Assembly: GCA_963810905.1 (NCBI GenBank)
Contig: CAWEPG010000002.1
Span: 496,001 to 560,000 of the forward strand
DNA length: 64,000 nucleotides
DNA from: CAWBAT01 sp963810905
GTDB taxonomy: Bacteria; Acidobacteriota; Terriglobia; Versatilivoradales; Versatilivoraceae
Reading direction: 5' to 3'
The notes below the pieces were generated by a model. It worked only from the letters and a program-made list of their open reading frames with translations. It did not search any database and had not been told where the DNA came from. Below are positions 46,670-56,272 of the stretch, piece by piece (positions within the stretch are counted from its first letter, which is position 1; the number at the start of each line of letters is the position of its first letter). The position numbers were made by a program, and so were the translations under genes.

Positions 46670-48982
46670 ATGAAGGATTCAGTCCAAGCGAAAGAATTTC
46701 AGGGAACCTTTAGGGCAGAAGGCAATGATTACATCTGGGAATGGAAAATTGAGAATGATGAATTGCGATTGTTGGACAAGCAAGGGCTGCCCATTGTGAC
46801 CGGCAAACTACAACCGGCGATTGTCGTCCAAACGGTCGGCCAGACCGGATCTCTGCGTTGTCACTCGGGGAAACATTCAGGACATGAAATCAACCGGAAC
46901 GAATTGACCATCGATTATACAGGTGTGAATGGTGACGCCAGGTTGTCGATGACTTGGCGATTTCAGCAGGACGGGTTCTGGCTAGACCCGATCCGATATG
47001 AGTCTTCGACCGCCGAGGATGTCGTCAGGCTCCATTACTTCTCTGTTGGGGATGGAGCGGGCACTGCTCCCTGCCTAACAAGCGACTATTTCGTTCTTCC
47101 CGGGATTATGCAGTGCTCCACGATGAATCCTGTTTTCCCCGTCGACAAGATGATGAACATGAGGCTGGCCGAGACTTACTGGCTAGGGAGAGGCTATCTG
47201 GAATCTCCGCGGTTCCTCCAACAATGGGGGTTACCAGTACACTATTTTTGCGGCTTTCACCGATCACCTTTTGATTTTCAGCGAACGCCCAGCGTTCCGT
47301 TGGAGCCGACAAACGCCGAAGGGGAGTTTCTGGACAGCTTTTGTTGCGGGCTGGCCGATTTGCCCAACGGGGATCTCTTTTTTGATACAACACGCAACCA
47401 TTACAGCCTTCATGTCAATTACCGCGGGGATCTCTGGGGGCATCTGCGCGGTCCGGGACATCTGATTTTGGGCTCTAAACTTTTGTGGACCGTGGGTCCT
47501 AACTATTTTGAAGCAATTCGGCGGTATTACCATGGCCTGCTGAAAGCCGGCGCGATCCGGAAAAAAGTCAATTCCGTGCGCAAGAACAAAATCGCTCTGG
47601 CGTCTTCGTTCGATACTTGGGGAGCCCAATGTGCCAGGCAAGAACATCCAGATAATTTTAATGAAAACACGCTGAATGAGATTTACGAGGGATTGGTTGC
47701 TTCTGGCATCAAAGTCGACAATTTCGTGGTGGACGGTTTCTGGGAAGAAAAATACGGCGATCTCCGCCATGATCCAAAACGATTCCCTCATTTTGATGAG
47801 ACCTTGAAGCGAATCCGTGAGGATGGTCGCTACGTCGGACTATGGTCAGCCTTTATGCGCTTGGAGGATCCCGCCGAATTGGGGCTGACCAAAGCCCACA
47901 TGTTGCGAAAAGCAGATGGCACAGCATTTGAGATTCGGCAGACCTCTCCGATAGAGTCTCATCCATTTCATATCATGGATTTCACACAACCGGAGGTTCA
48001 AAAAGTGATCCGGCGATTGGCAAAGGATTTTGTCAAACGCTACAATCCCGATTTCATTAAATTTGATTTCGGCTACGAACTCCCCGTGTTGGATGAAGCG
48101 GCGCCGAAGGATATGACCTGGGCCGGTGAACGGATTCTGCTCAAGGGTCTCGAAATCGTGGTTGAGGCCATGCGCGAAGAGAATCCCGATATCGTGGTCA
48201 TGTACTATTCCCTTTCGCCACTGCTCATCGACTACATCGACGTGCACAGCCCGGATGACTTGATGATCAGCCTGGGAGAATACGATCTTGAGTCCAATCG
48301 GCGATTTTTCTTCAGCAGCCTATTGGGTGAGATCGGCATGCCCACCTGGGGTTCGGGTGGCTACGACTGGCTGACTTCGCCGGAGATCTGGTTTGATTCA
48401 GCCCCCATTGGGACCCTTGGATCATTAGGAAGTTTTTCGGGGCCGGATCCGAATGGATTGGCCACGCCAGAGCGTGTCGCCAAATTCAATGGACTGAGAG
48501 CAACTCTTCGAATGTCGGAAACTTTCTCGATTCTTCCCGTTGACGCCGACTATTACGGGCCGGTACGCGGAGCCCATAGTTCTTCCTGGATCCGTTTCGA
48601 AAACGGGCAGGTCGTTATGGCGGCGCTGCGAGAGTACCGACTAACAGGAGGAAAAGGATCCAAGAGATTCCGCGATCAGATCGAAACGACAACTTCGGTA
48701 GTCGTGGCCTCAAAAACCAATGATGAGATTAGTCGATCTTCTCATTTGGCAGTCGTACCCTATGGGGATGGCGCATTGACATTGAAGCGGGAAGGTAAAG
48801 CTTCCTCCGCAAAAATGACGGAACATTATTTCCGACAGGGACAAAAAACAACCCTCCTCGATGTTCAAAAAGGGCAACTTCGAGTGCCATTGCGCGAAAA
48901 GACTGAGAGTGGTGCCCTAGTCGAGTGGATTGAAATTGAGCTGCAAGGAGAATCAGGAGGCATTAAACCACGGGGAACATAG
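46670..48982 (+). CDS. Clan GH-D-like glycosidase, cytosolic paralogue
   Basis: 770 residues from ATG 46670 (GGAGGAG 2-3 bases upstream). An N-terminal beta-sandwich (~residues 1-290) is followed by a TIM barrel like that of alpha-galactosidase relatives: 'VDNFVVDGFWEEKYGD', 'GRYVGLWSAFMR', 'NPDFIKFDFGYELP' with the presumed nucleophile Asp near 466 (K-x-D-F), and 'IDVHSPDDLM', a candidate acid/base Asp near 529. A C-terminal beta domain closes the protein. It has no signal peptide, whereas its close paralogue at 56273-58630 carries a Tat signal. First gene of the plus-strand hydrolase cluster; the substrate is unknown, and I cannot place it in a named GH family with certainty. Confidence 0.75.
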   Translation: MKDSVQAKEFQGTFRAEGNDYIWEWKIENDELRLLDKQGLPIVTGKLQPAIVVQTVGQTGSLRCHSGKHSGHEINRNELTIDYTGVNGDARLSMTWRFQQDGFWLDPIRYESSTAEDVVRLHYFSVGDGAGTAPCLTSDYFVLPGIMQCSTMNPVFPVDKMMNMRLAETYWLGRGYLESPRFLQQWGLPVHYFCGFHRSPFDFQRTPSVPLEPTNAEGEFLDSFCCGLADLPNGDLFFDTTRNHYSLHVNYRGDLWGHLRGPGHLILGSKLLWTVGPNYFEAIRRYYHGLLKAGAIRKKVNSVRKNKIALASSFDTWGAQCARQEHPDNFNENTLNEIYEGLVASGIKVDNFVVDGFWEEKYGDLRHDPKRFPHFDETLKRIREDGRYVGLWSAFMRLEDPAELGLTKAHMLRKADGTAFEIRQTSPIESHPFHIMDFTQPEVQKVIRRLAKDFVKRYNPDFIKFDFGYELPVLDEAAPKDMTWAGERILLKGLEIVVEAMREENPDIVVMYYSLSPLLIDYIDVHSPDDLMISLGEYDLESNRRFFFSSLLGEIGMPTWGSGGYDWLTSPEIWFDSAPIGTLGSLGSFSGPDPNGLATPERVAKFNGLRATLRMSETFSILPVDADYYGPVRGAHSSSWIRFENGQVVMAALREYRLTGGKGSKRFRDQIETTTSVVVASKTNDEISRSSHLAVVPYGDGALTLKREGKASSAKMTEHYFRQGQKTTLLDVQKGQLRVPLREKTESGALVEWIEIELQGESGGIKPRGT

Positions 48983-49044
48983 AAACCTTTAGCGCGTTCC
49001 AAAGTCTTTGCCTGACTCCGCGGTTTTCTATTTGTTCAAAGATA

Positions 49045-51552
49045 ATGATGTGGATGCCTTCACCTATCGCCTTTCTGATTCCATGCCTCTTGATATGGGC
49101 AGGTGTAGCCATGCGACACCCGGGAAAATCATTTCATGCTGACAAGATTTCCCTGATTAGAACCGGGCACGACGCCTATCTCTATTCTTTGCCACTCACT
49201 CGCATCGAGGACTTCTGGATACGGACGGAATTGGATCCCGTTTACGTGGACGCCATGTTGATGGCAGAACTGAAGCTGCGTACAACAGAAATGACGAGTC
49301 CATCGAATATGCAGGTGGACGGATTTCTTTATGATGCCGAAGGGAAGGAAATCTTCCTCAAAGGCTTTCATGCTGAGCTCAGCCTCGTCGGAAATGAGCC
49401 TGTTCAGGTGATGATGACCTCTCCAGTCAAGAACCCCAAGAAATGGACAGCTGAAACTCCTTATCTTTACTCTCTTGTGATCCGTATTCGACAGGCGGAA
49501 AAGACTGTCCAAGAGTTCAAGACAGCGATTGGGTTTCGCCAGGTAGAGGTCGTCGGAATGACTCTTCGAGTCAATGGCGTTCCACTCGAGATTCGAGGCG
49601 TGGTCAAAAAGCCGACGAGTCCGATGGATGCGGGTGAAAACGGGGAAAACAATTGGGTTCAGGAAATCCGCCTCCTCAAAGAGGCGAACATTAATGCGGT
49701 TCGCAGCAGCAGGCTGCCTCTCGGAGAAGATTTTCTGAACTTGTGTGACCAGCAGGGTATCTACGTCATTCCTGACTTCCCAAATGTTTCCGATGTGGAA
49801 GTAGACTCGCGTCCGAATGCTGATGAGCTCACCAAGAGAGCCAAGGCGATTTTAGATCAGCATAAGAACCATCCCAGTGTCATTTTCTGGCACCTCGAGC
49901 ATGAATCCCCTCAGACTACTTCGGTCTCAGGAGTAGGACTTGCTACCGACTGGTTACGTGAAAACGATCCGACTCGCCCAGTGGCCGTTTATAGCAGCGA
50001 GGCAAAACCCTGGACGTTTGGAACTAGAGTCAAGGATCTCCACTATGATCCGATGAGCCACGTCGAGTTCAAACAGATTTACCCCACCCCTGTCCTCTTC
50101 GGAGAATTCCATGCTGTGCCCGATGAAATCAAGCGACTCAAAGACAAGGGGTTTGTCGAGAGTTGGGGGAAGAGTCTGCATCTCGAATGGGAAAGGTTCA
50201 GGGAGCGCTCCTATTTTGTGGTGGGAGGTTTCCTCTGTTGTTGGAACGACCAGCTCGTGAAAGAGAATCTCAGCTCTCCTGAGGAAGGAATCCTGGATAG
50301 CCAGCATCGGGCGAAGCCGGTCTATCCCTACATTCGCAGCGCTTATTCACCCGTGCTGCTGTCTTTGCGAAATCCTAGTTTCAGGGCAGGGCGATTGGAT
50401 GCAACACTCAGAGTTACTAACAAATTTAACTTCACAAATCTCGATGGATTCATATTCCGATGGGAGCTGACCAGAGAAGGCAAGATTGTCGCTTCCGGAC
50501 AGGAAAGCTATCGGATCTCTCCCCGCTCCACCTCATTTTTTCCTCTCTCCTTCAGTGTGCCCCAGGGTGCAGATCATCTTCTGTTCTCAGTATTGGACCC
50601 GGCGGGTCATCGAATTGGGGACAGAAATTTTCCGCTGCCTTCTGCTCTCAGTTCTTCCTCCATCCAAGACTTACTGAAAAAGACCGGGGTTGAGATGACT
50701 GCCGCTGTTCCGATTTCGCCAAAGACAAACAAGATTGTGCAGGAAGAGTATGAGGCGTCTTGGGGTGAAGATTATCATGTGCATATTTTGAATCATTTCG
50801 GGAACGAGCTTCTAACACTGAATGGCGTAGCCATGCAGCCGGAGAAATCACGCTGGACGACGGTGCAGGTAGAACCCATCCAGTATCTGCCAACTCAACA
50901 CGGAGAGCATTCTCTCTCCATGCCATTCACGATCAAGGGCAGCCTGATTGACAAGAGCAAGGAATGGCTCATCTCAGGAGCTATCCGCGTAGAATTTGGC
51001 CAGTCTTGGATCCGGTGTACCTATTCACTTAATTCAGACAGGGAGTGTGGCATACCTGAAGCTGGATTAAAGCTGAAGTTGTCCAGCTTACTCACACAAC
51101 TCTCTTGGAACAGAGATGCATTGAATCTTACGATGCCAAAAGAATGGGTCGAGAACTCCCTTGAGCAACACGTCTCATTAAGCGTTCTGCAATCTGTCCT
51201 GAGCAAGCGCAACCTTTATTGGCTCAACCTGGAGGGTGAAGCCGCCTCACTTCTAATCATCCCTATAAGGCCATTAACGAATCTCCATATTGGAGACGCT
51301 CCGAACGAACTGGTCATGAGTGACTTTCTTTCTGCAGGAAACTTTGAGGGTAAAGCCGACAAAGAAACAGTAGTGAAAAAATTGGCTGCCCACGAAGAGC
51401 TTTCCGGCGGATTTATCCTCTATTTTTTGAGCAAGCAGCAAAGAACGCGCTTCTCGCAGCTGTCAGCTCCTGAAAAAGATCTGACCTGGAGTCGGCGTGT
51501 GACAGAGTACTTCACTCTTACTGATGGGCAATATGGCGGAAATGGTGAATGA
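49045..51552 (+). CDS. GH2-like protein lacking the N-terminal sugar-binding domain
   Basis: Up to 835 residues from ATG 49045 or 49048, with a hydrophobic signal-like start (SPIAFLIPCLLIWAGVAM). It enters GH2 sequence late: 'WTAETPYLYSLVIRI' is the end of the immunoglobulin-like domain and 'IGFRQVEVVGMTLRVNGVPL' the entry to the TIM barrel. The catalytic acid/base lies in 'NHPSVIFWHLEHES' (Glu near 286, where GH2 usually has W-x-x-x-N-E) and the nucleophile in 'VLFGEFHAVPDE' (Glu near 354). The usual first jelly-roll domain is missing. The C-terminal ~400 residues are beta-rich and unfamiliar. The reduced N-terminus and the altered acid/base block suggest a changed substrate. It sits 62 bases after the GH-D-like gene. 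Confidence 0.7.
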   Translation: MMWMPSPIAFLIPCLLIWAGVAMRHPGKSFHADKISLIRTGHDAYLYSLPLTRIEDFWIRTELDPVYVDAMLMAELKLRTTEMTSPSNMQVDGFLYDAEGKEIFLKGFHAELSLVGNEPVQVMMTSPVKNPKKWTAETPYLYSLVIRIRQAEKTVQEFKTAIGFRQVEVVGMTLRVNGVPLEIRGVVKKPTSPMDAGENGENNWVQEIRLLKEANINAVRSSRLPLGEDFLNLCDQQGIYVIPDFPNVSDVEVDSRPNADELTKRAKAILDQHKNHPSVIFWHLEHESPQTTSVSGVGLATDWLRENDPTRPVAVYSSEAKPWTFGTRVKDLHYDPMSHVEFKQIYPTPVLFGEFHAVPDEIKRLKDKGFVESWGKSLHLEWERFRERSYFVVGGFLCCWNDQLVKENLSSPEEGILDSQHRAKPVYPYIRSAYSPVLLSLRNPSFRAGRLDATLRVTNKFNFTNLDGFIFRWELTREGKIVASGQESYRISPRSTSFFPLSFSVPQGADHLLFSVLDPAGHRIGDRNFPLPSALSSSSIQDLLKKTGVEMTAAVPISPKTNKIVQEEYEASWGEDYHVHILNHFGNELLTLNGVAMQPEKSRWTTVQVEPIQYLPTQHGEHSLSMPFTIKGSLIDKSKEWLISGAIRVEFGQSWIRCTYSLNSDRECGIPEAGLKLKLSSLLTQLSWNRDALNLTMPKEWVENSLEQHVSLSVLQSVLSKRNLYWLNLEGEAASLLIIPIRPLTNLHIGDAPNELVMSDFLSAGNFEGKADKETVVKKLAAHEELSGGFILYFLSKQQRTRFSQLSAPEKDLTWSRRVTEYFTLTDGQYGGNGE

Positions 51553-51636
51553 CTCTCAAACATCCTCTTTGCATACGCCCGTGAGGCATTACCGAACGGC
51601 AGAGTCAACGATCGGAACCCCGGAATTTAGGATGAG

Positions 51637-54276
51637 TTGTCAAGACAACCGCCAGAAAAGCTCTACGCCTGTGTTTACGTCTGTCTTAGCATGAGCTTGA
51701 GAACCCTTTTCTTAGTCGTTTTTATGATCTTCCCGTTCCCGTCGACCAACGGGTCGGCCCAGGGAAAGAAGATGCCCGAAGACAAAGTAAACAAAGCAGG
51801 AAACCTCGTCTGGAGCGAAGGAAAAGAAATCAAGGGGGGTATCGACCCGCTGACTAGTTACCTCAGTCAAATGGAGACTCGGTCGGCCGGGACTTGGAGG
51901 TCATGGCTCAACAGCCCAATGAGCCTTATGGTTCGCAATGAAGCGACCAACCATACAGCATCGTTAACACAGGTTCACGTCAAGGAAACCCCTCAAGGAG
52001 TGTCCGTCTGTGCGAAGCTCGAACCCCTTTCTCTAGAAGTATCGCAGCTCTGGACACCTACTTCCGGTGGACTTGCATGGGAATTGAGTTTCATGGGGAA
52101 TGGACCACGCGCAGCTCATGAAGTCATCCTGGAGCTTCCCGTGCTCTCTCCGACAGCTCAAGTCTTTACTCCCAGCAACCGGGGAGTGATGCAGGTCAGC
52201 GATTATCCCACATTCAACCATGCTCCCTATGCCACCTACGGTTTGTCCTGGGAAGTCATTCACGCTTACTACGTTCTGCCTCTGGTCAGCATCTTCAATA
52301 CAAACCAAGACAGCGCCTTAACGATTGCCCTCCCAGCCGATGTTCAGATCCCTCATCTTCAAGTCAGTTGGACGGACAGCCGGAATCTACGGCTCACTCT
52401 GGCACACCGGGGAATGGGTGGTGGCCGGGCCTCCCCATTGAAATTGTTGTTCTATACGCATGCGGCGGACTACCGCAGCGTCCTCAAAGTCTACAGCGAT
52501 GATTTTCCTAGATATTTCCGCCCAACATTGCCGCGCAGCCGCTACGAAGGGGCTTTTTATTATCACCACATCCAAGACCATCCCCCTTTGGAAGAGATGG
52601 CGCGCCAGCAAATCCGTTACATTTGGACCTTCCCCTGGTTCACACACGTCGGAGAATATCTACCCAAGGAGAATGAATGGATTCCCTACTCGTACAGCAA
52701 TTGGTGGCGTCTGGGAGAAATGATGAATGACGAAAAGATCCGAGCCTTCATCAAGGGAATGGAGTCCCAGGGGGTCGGAGTCTATGGCCATATGTGTCTC
52801 AACGAATTTGGAGGACCCGGCAGTTACGACGGAGTGGAACTGGGCGGCAACTCATCCAGAATTGAACAAATTCGAAATAGTCTGTTTCCCAATGCCATGG
52901 TGAAGGACAAACATCTCCAGGATATTATTTCGTGGGAAGGATGCAAGGTCATGAATCCGGATCGCCGGTACGGATTCTTTTCCTACCTGCTGGAGCAACT
53001 GCGCGCGCAGTTGGAACGTTTGCCGGAAATTAAAGGATTCATCGTCGACCGCCTGGACTGGTCCAGCATCTATGATTATGGGCACGATGACGGATTGACG
53101 ATGATCGGAGAGAAGTCGATCTCCAGCATGGCCGTGCCAATGGCTGAGATTGTTCAGGAATTCTGCCGCATCAACCATGATGCCGGGAAAAGGGTATTCA
53201 TCAACCATTCCTATCGAATCGAGGTCCTTCGCGATGTCGATGGGTATTGTTACGAAATCGAATTTCTTCCCGCCTTGTCGTATTTGGCGCCGTATCGTCC
53301 TGTTTCCGCCTGGAACTTTCGCAAGAATTATCATGGAGACCTATTTCAGTTTGAAGCTCAGCTTAAGCGGCGGCTGCAGTTTGCCGTCTTCCCCCACATG
53401 ATTGCCCACGAATTCCCGATTTGCCAACAGCCGCCCGATCGACGAGCCGCAGACTTTCTGGAGATCTACGCGCCACTGTTCTCAACGTTGCTCGGGAAAG
53501 AACAAGTCCTCTTGGCTCATTGCGTGACTGCTAGTGGCGCCAATGACGTCAACCTGTACATCAACGGTGACGGGAATTATGTTGTTCCGGTCACTTCGCG
53601 AGTTCGCTTTCTCAGCCGCCGAGTCCCGACTACCGAATCCGTTATTGTGTCGTTGCACGTCCAGGATGGCGCAGCTCTGAAGTGGGCGCATGTGTATTCC
53701 GCAGATGGCCCTGTTTGTCGGGCTTCGGTGATGCACGACGTTTCTGAAGCTCAGGTAGAGATCACAAATCATGGAAGCGCTTCTGTACTCGTCGTTGGGA
53801 AAGGACACGAACCAGCTTTGGATAAAGCCAATGCCTCCCGAATTGAGCGCCTTCGCGAAAACCTTTTTCCTCAAGACGAGCCAACAAGAACCAGACCAGG
53901 AGAGCGGCCCTCAATCGACGGGGCAAAAAAGATCATCCTCCGGGTTGAAGGAACACAGGTGGGTGAATGGGGGGCAGTCTCTGTTCATGCCGACGGGAAA
54001 AAGGTAGGCGAGATCACCAGTGCCTTTGGGACCTTCGATTTACCTTCTCTGCAAGACAAGCTTCCTCCAACTCCTCCCCAAGTGAATCTGGTTACTCCCG
54101 ATGAAGGGATGTGGTTTGTCCCTCAGCGGCTCGAGATGATCGTTGCTCAACCGGACGGACAAACTGTTCGTGTTGCAGAGTGGACGCCTGAGAAGCCGGC
54201 AGCCAGAGGATCTTCAACGAGAAAACTCAAACTGCCGCTCGAATGGTGCAAAGCCGAATCAGCCCAATTGAAATAA
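51637..54276 (+). CDS. Large exported hydrolase-like protein of unknown family
   Basis: 879 residues from TTG 51637 (TTAGGATGAG upstream); an internal ATG 51691 gives a cleaner signal peptide (MSLRTLFLVVFMIFPFP) but has no ribosome-binding site. An N-terminal beta-sandwich (~residues 60-290, 'LTIALPADVQIPHLQV') precedes a TIM-barrel-like region: 'QQIRYIWTFPWFTHVGEYLP', 'GVGVYGHMCLNEFGGPG', 'EIKGFIVDRLDWSS' with candidate Asp residues near 469-472, 'AGKRVFINHSYR' and 'VDGYCYEIEFLPAL'. The C-terminal ~200 residues are beta-strands. The barrel order and the 'x-x-V-D-R-L-D' strand end resemble clan GH-D and GH13-like hydrolases without matching a family that I can name. It belongs to the same operon. 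Confidence 0.65.
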   Translation: MSRQPPEKLYACVYVCLSMSLRTLFLVVFMIFPFPSTNGSAQGKKMPEDKVNKAGNLVWSEGKEIKGGIDPLTSYLSQMETRSAGTWRSWLNSPMSLMVRNEATNHTASLTQVHVKETPQGVSVCAKLEPLSLEVSQLWTPTSGGLAWELSFMGNGPRAAHEVILELPVLSPTAQVFTPSNRGVMQVSDYPTFNHAPYATYGLSWEVIHAYYVLPLVSIFNTNQDSALTIALPADVQIPHLQVSWTDSRNLRLTLAHRGMGGGRASPLKLLFYTHAADYRSVLKVYSDDFPRYFRPTLPRSRYEGAFYYHHIQDHPPLEEMARQQIRYIWTFPWFTHVGEYLPKENEWIPYSYSNWWRLGEMMNDEKIRAFIKGMESQGVGVYGHMCLNEFGGPGSYDGVELGGNSSRIEQIRNSLFPNAMVKDKHLQDIISWEGCKVMNPDRRYGFFSYLLEQLRAQLERLPEIKGFIVDRLDWSSIYDYGHDDGLTMIGEKSISSMAVPMAEIVQEFCRINHDAGKRVFINHSYRIEVLRDVDGYCYEIEFLPALSYLAPYRPVSAWNFRKNYHGDLFQFEAQLKRRLQFAVFPHMIAHEFPICQQPPDRRAADFLEIYAPLFSTLLGKEQVLLAHCVTASGANDVNLYINGDGNYVVPVTSRVRFLSRRVPTTESVIVSLHVQDGAALKWAHVYSADGPVCRASVMHDVSEAQVEITNHGSASVLVVGKGHEPALDKANASRIERLRENLFPQDEPTRTRPGERPSIDGAKKIILRVEGTQVGEWGAVSVHADGKKVGEITSAFGTFDLPSLQDKLPPTPPQVNLVTPDEGMWFVPQRLEMIVAQPDGQTVRVAEWTPEKPAARGSSTRKLKLPLEWCKAESAQLK

Positions 54277-54294
54277 GAAGGGTCAGAGGGTCAC

Positions 54295-56272
54295 ATGAAA
54301 CTCGGTAGAAGGGAATTCGTGGAAGTTCTCGGAAGCACAGCAGCCTCAACAGTCATCTCTCCGTTTGTTTTAGGAATTCCCTCACTGAACGCGCCAGAGA
54401 CAGTTGAAGAAAATGGCTGGCAGCTGAAAGTTGCGCCGACAGGGGATATTGTCTCCCTGCAAAATGGCAAAGTTGAGCTCATCAACAGCAGGCTGGGGGA
54501 CAATCATCCGCGCATCTTGATTCTTGGCAAGAAATATTACATCTGTAATCAACCGAAATTGTCGCGTCGTGAAGGTTCGACATTTATCTTTCAATATTAT
54601 TTCTCTGACCGATTCACCTTTTCGGTAGACTATGAAATCGCGCTGCTTCCCTTGAAAGAAGGCTCAGCCAATCTCAGACAGAAAATCAAGATCAATGCTC
54701 CCACAGCTATCCGCGAGAAGGTAAAGCTAATACTCCCGCGCAATCTTCAACTCCCCTTCCCTGATAGAAAAGTCTTTCTCCCTTTAAAGAACGGAATCGG
54801 ACGCCGGCAACAAATCGGAGGATCTTGATAACGAGGATGAATTTCTTTTCCAATTCGCCGGCGAGTTCGAAGGGGGGAAACCGCAGGCGCTCGCTATTCC
54901 AATGATCGATGAGTACGCCGATCAAACGGATCTTCATCTGACTTTAATTGCCGATCCATACTTCTCTTCGTATTTTTCCCTGCCCTTCGGAGACAAGATC
55001 GGTCAATTCCATTGCATTTATCCGCGCTCGGTCGGGATTCAAGGAAGTGAAGAACGAGTCTTGTCTACTGGTCTGCATTTCGGTGACACCCAAAAGGCCG
55101 TGAGCGTCTTCTACGAATGCTCCCTGGAAGGTGTCCAGCGAGGCCCCGACTGGTTGCACGATGTGGCCATGGTCGATTATGACTACCTCAGCAAGAATGG
55201 AGAGGGGTGGTTTGCCGATATCAAGAAGCTCGAGGGATTGATTCCTCGCCTGGATAGGGAGAAGGTCTTCCTTGCTCTCCATGGCTGGTACGATGTCGTC
55301 GGAAGGTACAGCTTTGATTATCAAAGGCGTGCTCTCGACAAACGCTGGGTGGCATTTCCGAGCGCATTGGACCCCGATGTTCAAGCCTACGGTGAAGCTC
55401 CGGAAGAGTGGACGGAACATTATTGGCACAAGCGGTCGGTTAGCAAGATGCGACCGGTGGAGATGTCTCTTTCTGAAATGCATCGGCGCATCCAATTCGC
55501 AAAGGAGAGAGGATTTCGTGTTGGTTTGTATTTCGCCGATGGACTGTGTGCCTGCACCGGGGCCAAGGACATTTATGACCCGAGCAAGATTCTGACCCAG
55601 GGGGGATGGAAAGGGCCGGATACGAAAGGAGAAACTTACCAGCAGTCCCCATTGCATCCCGTAGTGAGAGATTTCTATAAGAGTTACTTGCAAGCGTTGA
55701 TTTCTGAATATGGGACAGAACTGGATGGATTGATCTGGGACGAAACCTTTTACATCGATCCGGGAGAGCTAGGGACAAAAGCATTTCCCGGGTATGCCGA
55801 CCGGGCCATGATGACTCTCGTCAAAGAACTGTCGACATTGACCGGCAATTCCAACTCACAATTAGCTTTTCTAGCCTCTGATGTCATTGGCGTGCGTGGC
55901 TGGAACCAGAAAGCCCCCTACGGCCTGGTCGCTCACGGAACCTATCAGGACAGCGGGTGCCGTCCGGAGGCTTGGCCTTACGGACTATTCCCCAATTTTC
56001 GCAATGTGCTCTGGTCCTGCAATTGGGCTCCAGCGAGCAATTTTCATTTCACACAGTATGCTGTGGAGACTTTTGATGTGCCCGTCGCCATCTCAAATGG
56101 TCCTTTCGGGGATGACATCGGAATTTCAGAAATGAATCCGCAACAATTGAAAAGGATCATGGACCTGTTTGAGAAGCGCAAAGAAAAGAGAATGCAAATT
56201 GGTTGGATTGAGGAGAACGAATGCCAGCCAACCTACAAGGGGAGGCCAGTAAAGTATCAATGGAGTTTGTGA
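54295..56272 (+). CDS. Tat-exported hydrolase-like protein of unknown family (frameshifted)
   Basis: About 659 residues. ATG 54295 gives a twin-arginine start (MKLGRREFVEVLGSTAASTV), then a beta-sandwich. Near 54822 one base is off: the frame stops, but the next frame continues without a gap ('LDNEDEFLFQFAGEFEGG') into a TIM-barrel-like domain with 'VFLALHGWYDVVGRYSFD', 'RGFRVGLYFADGLCA', 'LDGLIWDETFYIDPG' (candidate catalytic Asp/Glu near 481-482), 'LVAHGTYQDSGCRPEAW' and 'ISNGPFGDDIGISEM'. The reading ends TGA right before the ATG of the next gene (56273), so the two are coupled. Family not recognised; general architecture as for 51637. Confidence 0.65.

Noticed and set aside
46476..46673. 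65-codon frame ending within the start of the 46670 gene
   Set aside because: No ribosome-binding site, no signal or motif; composition looks like non-coding DNA.
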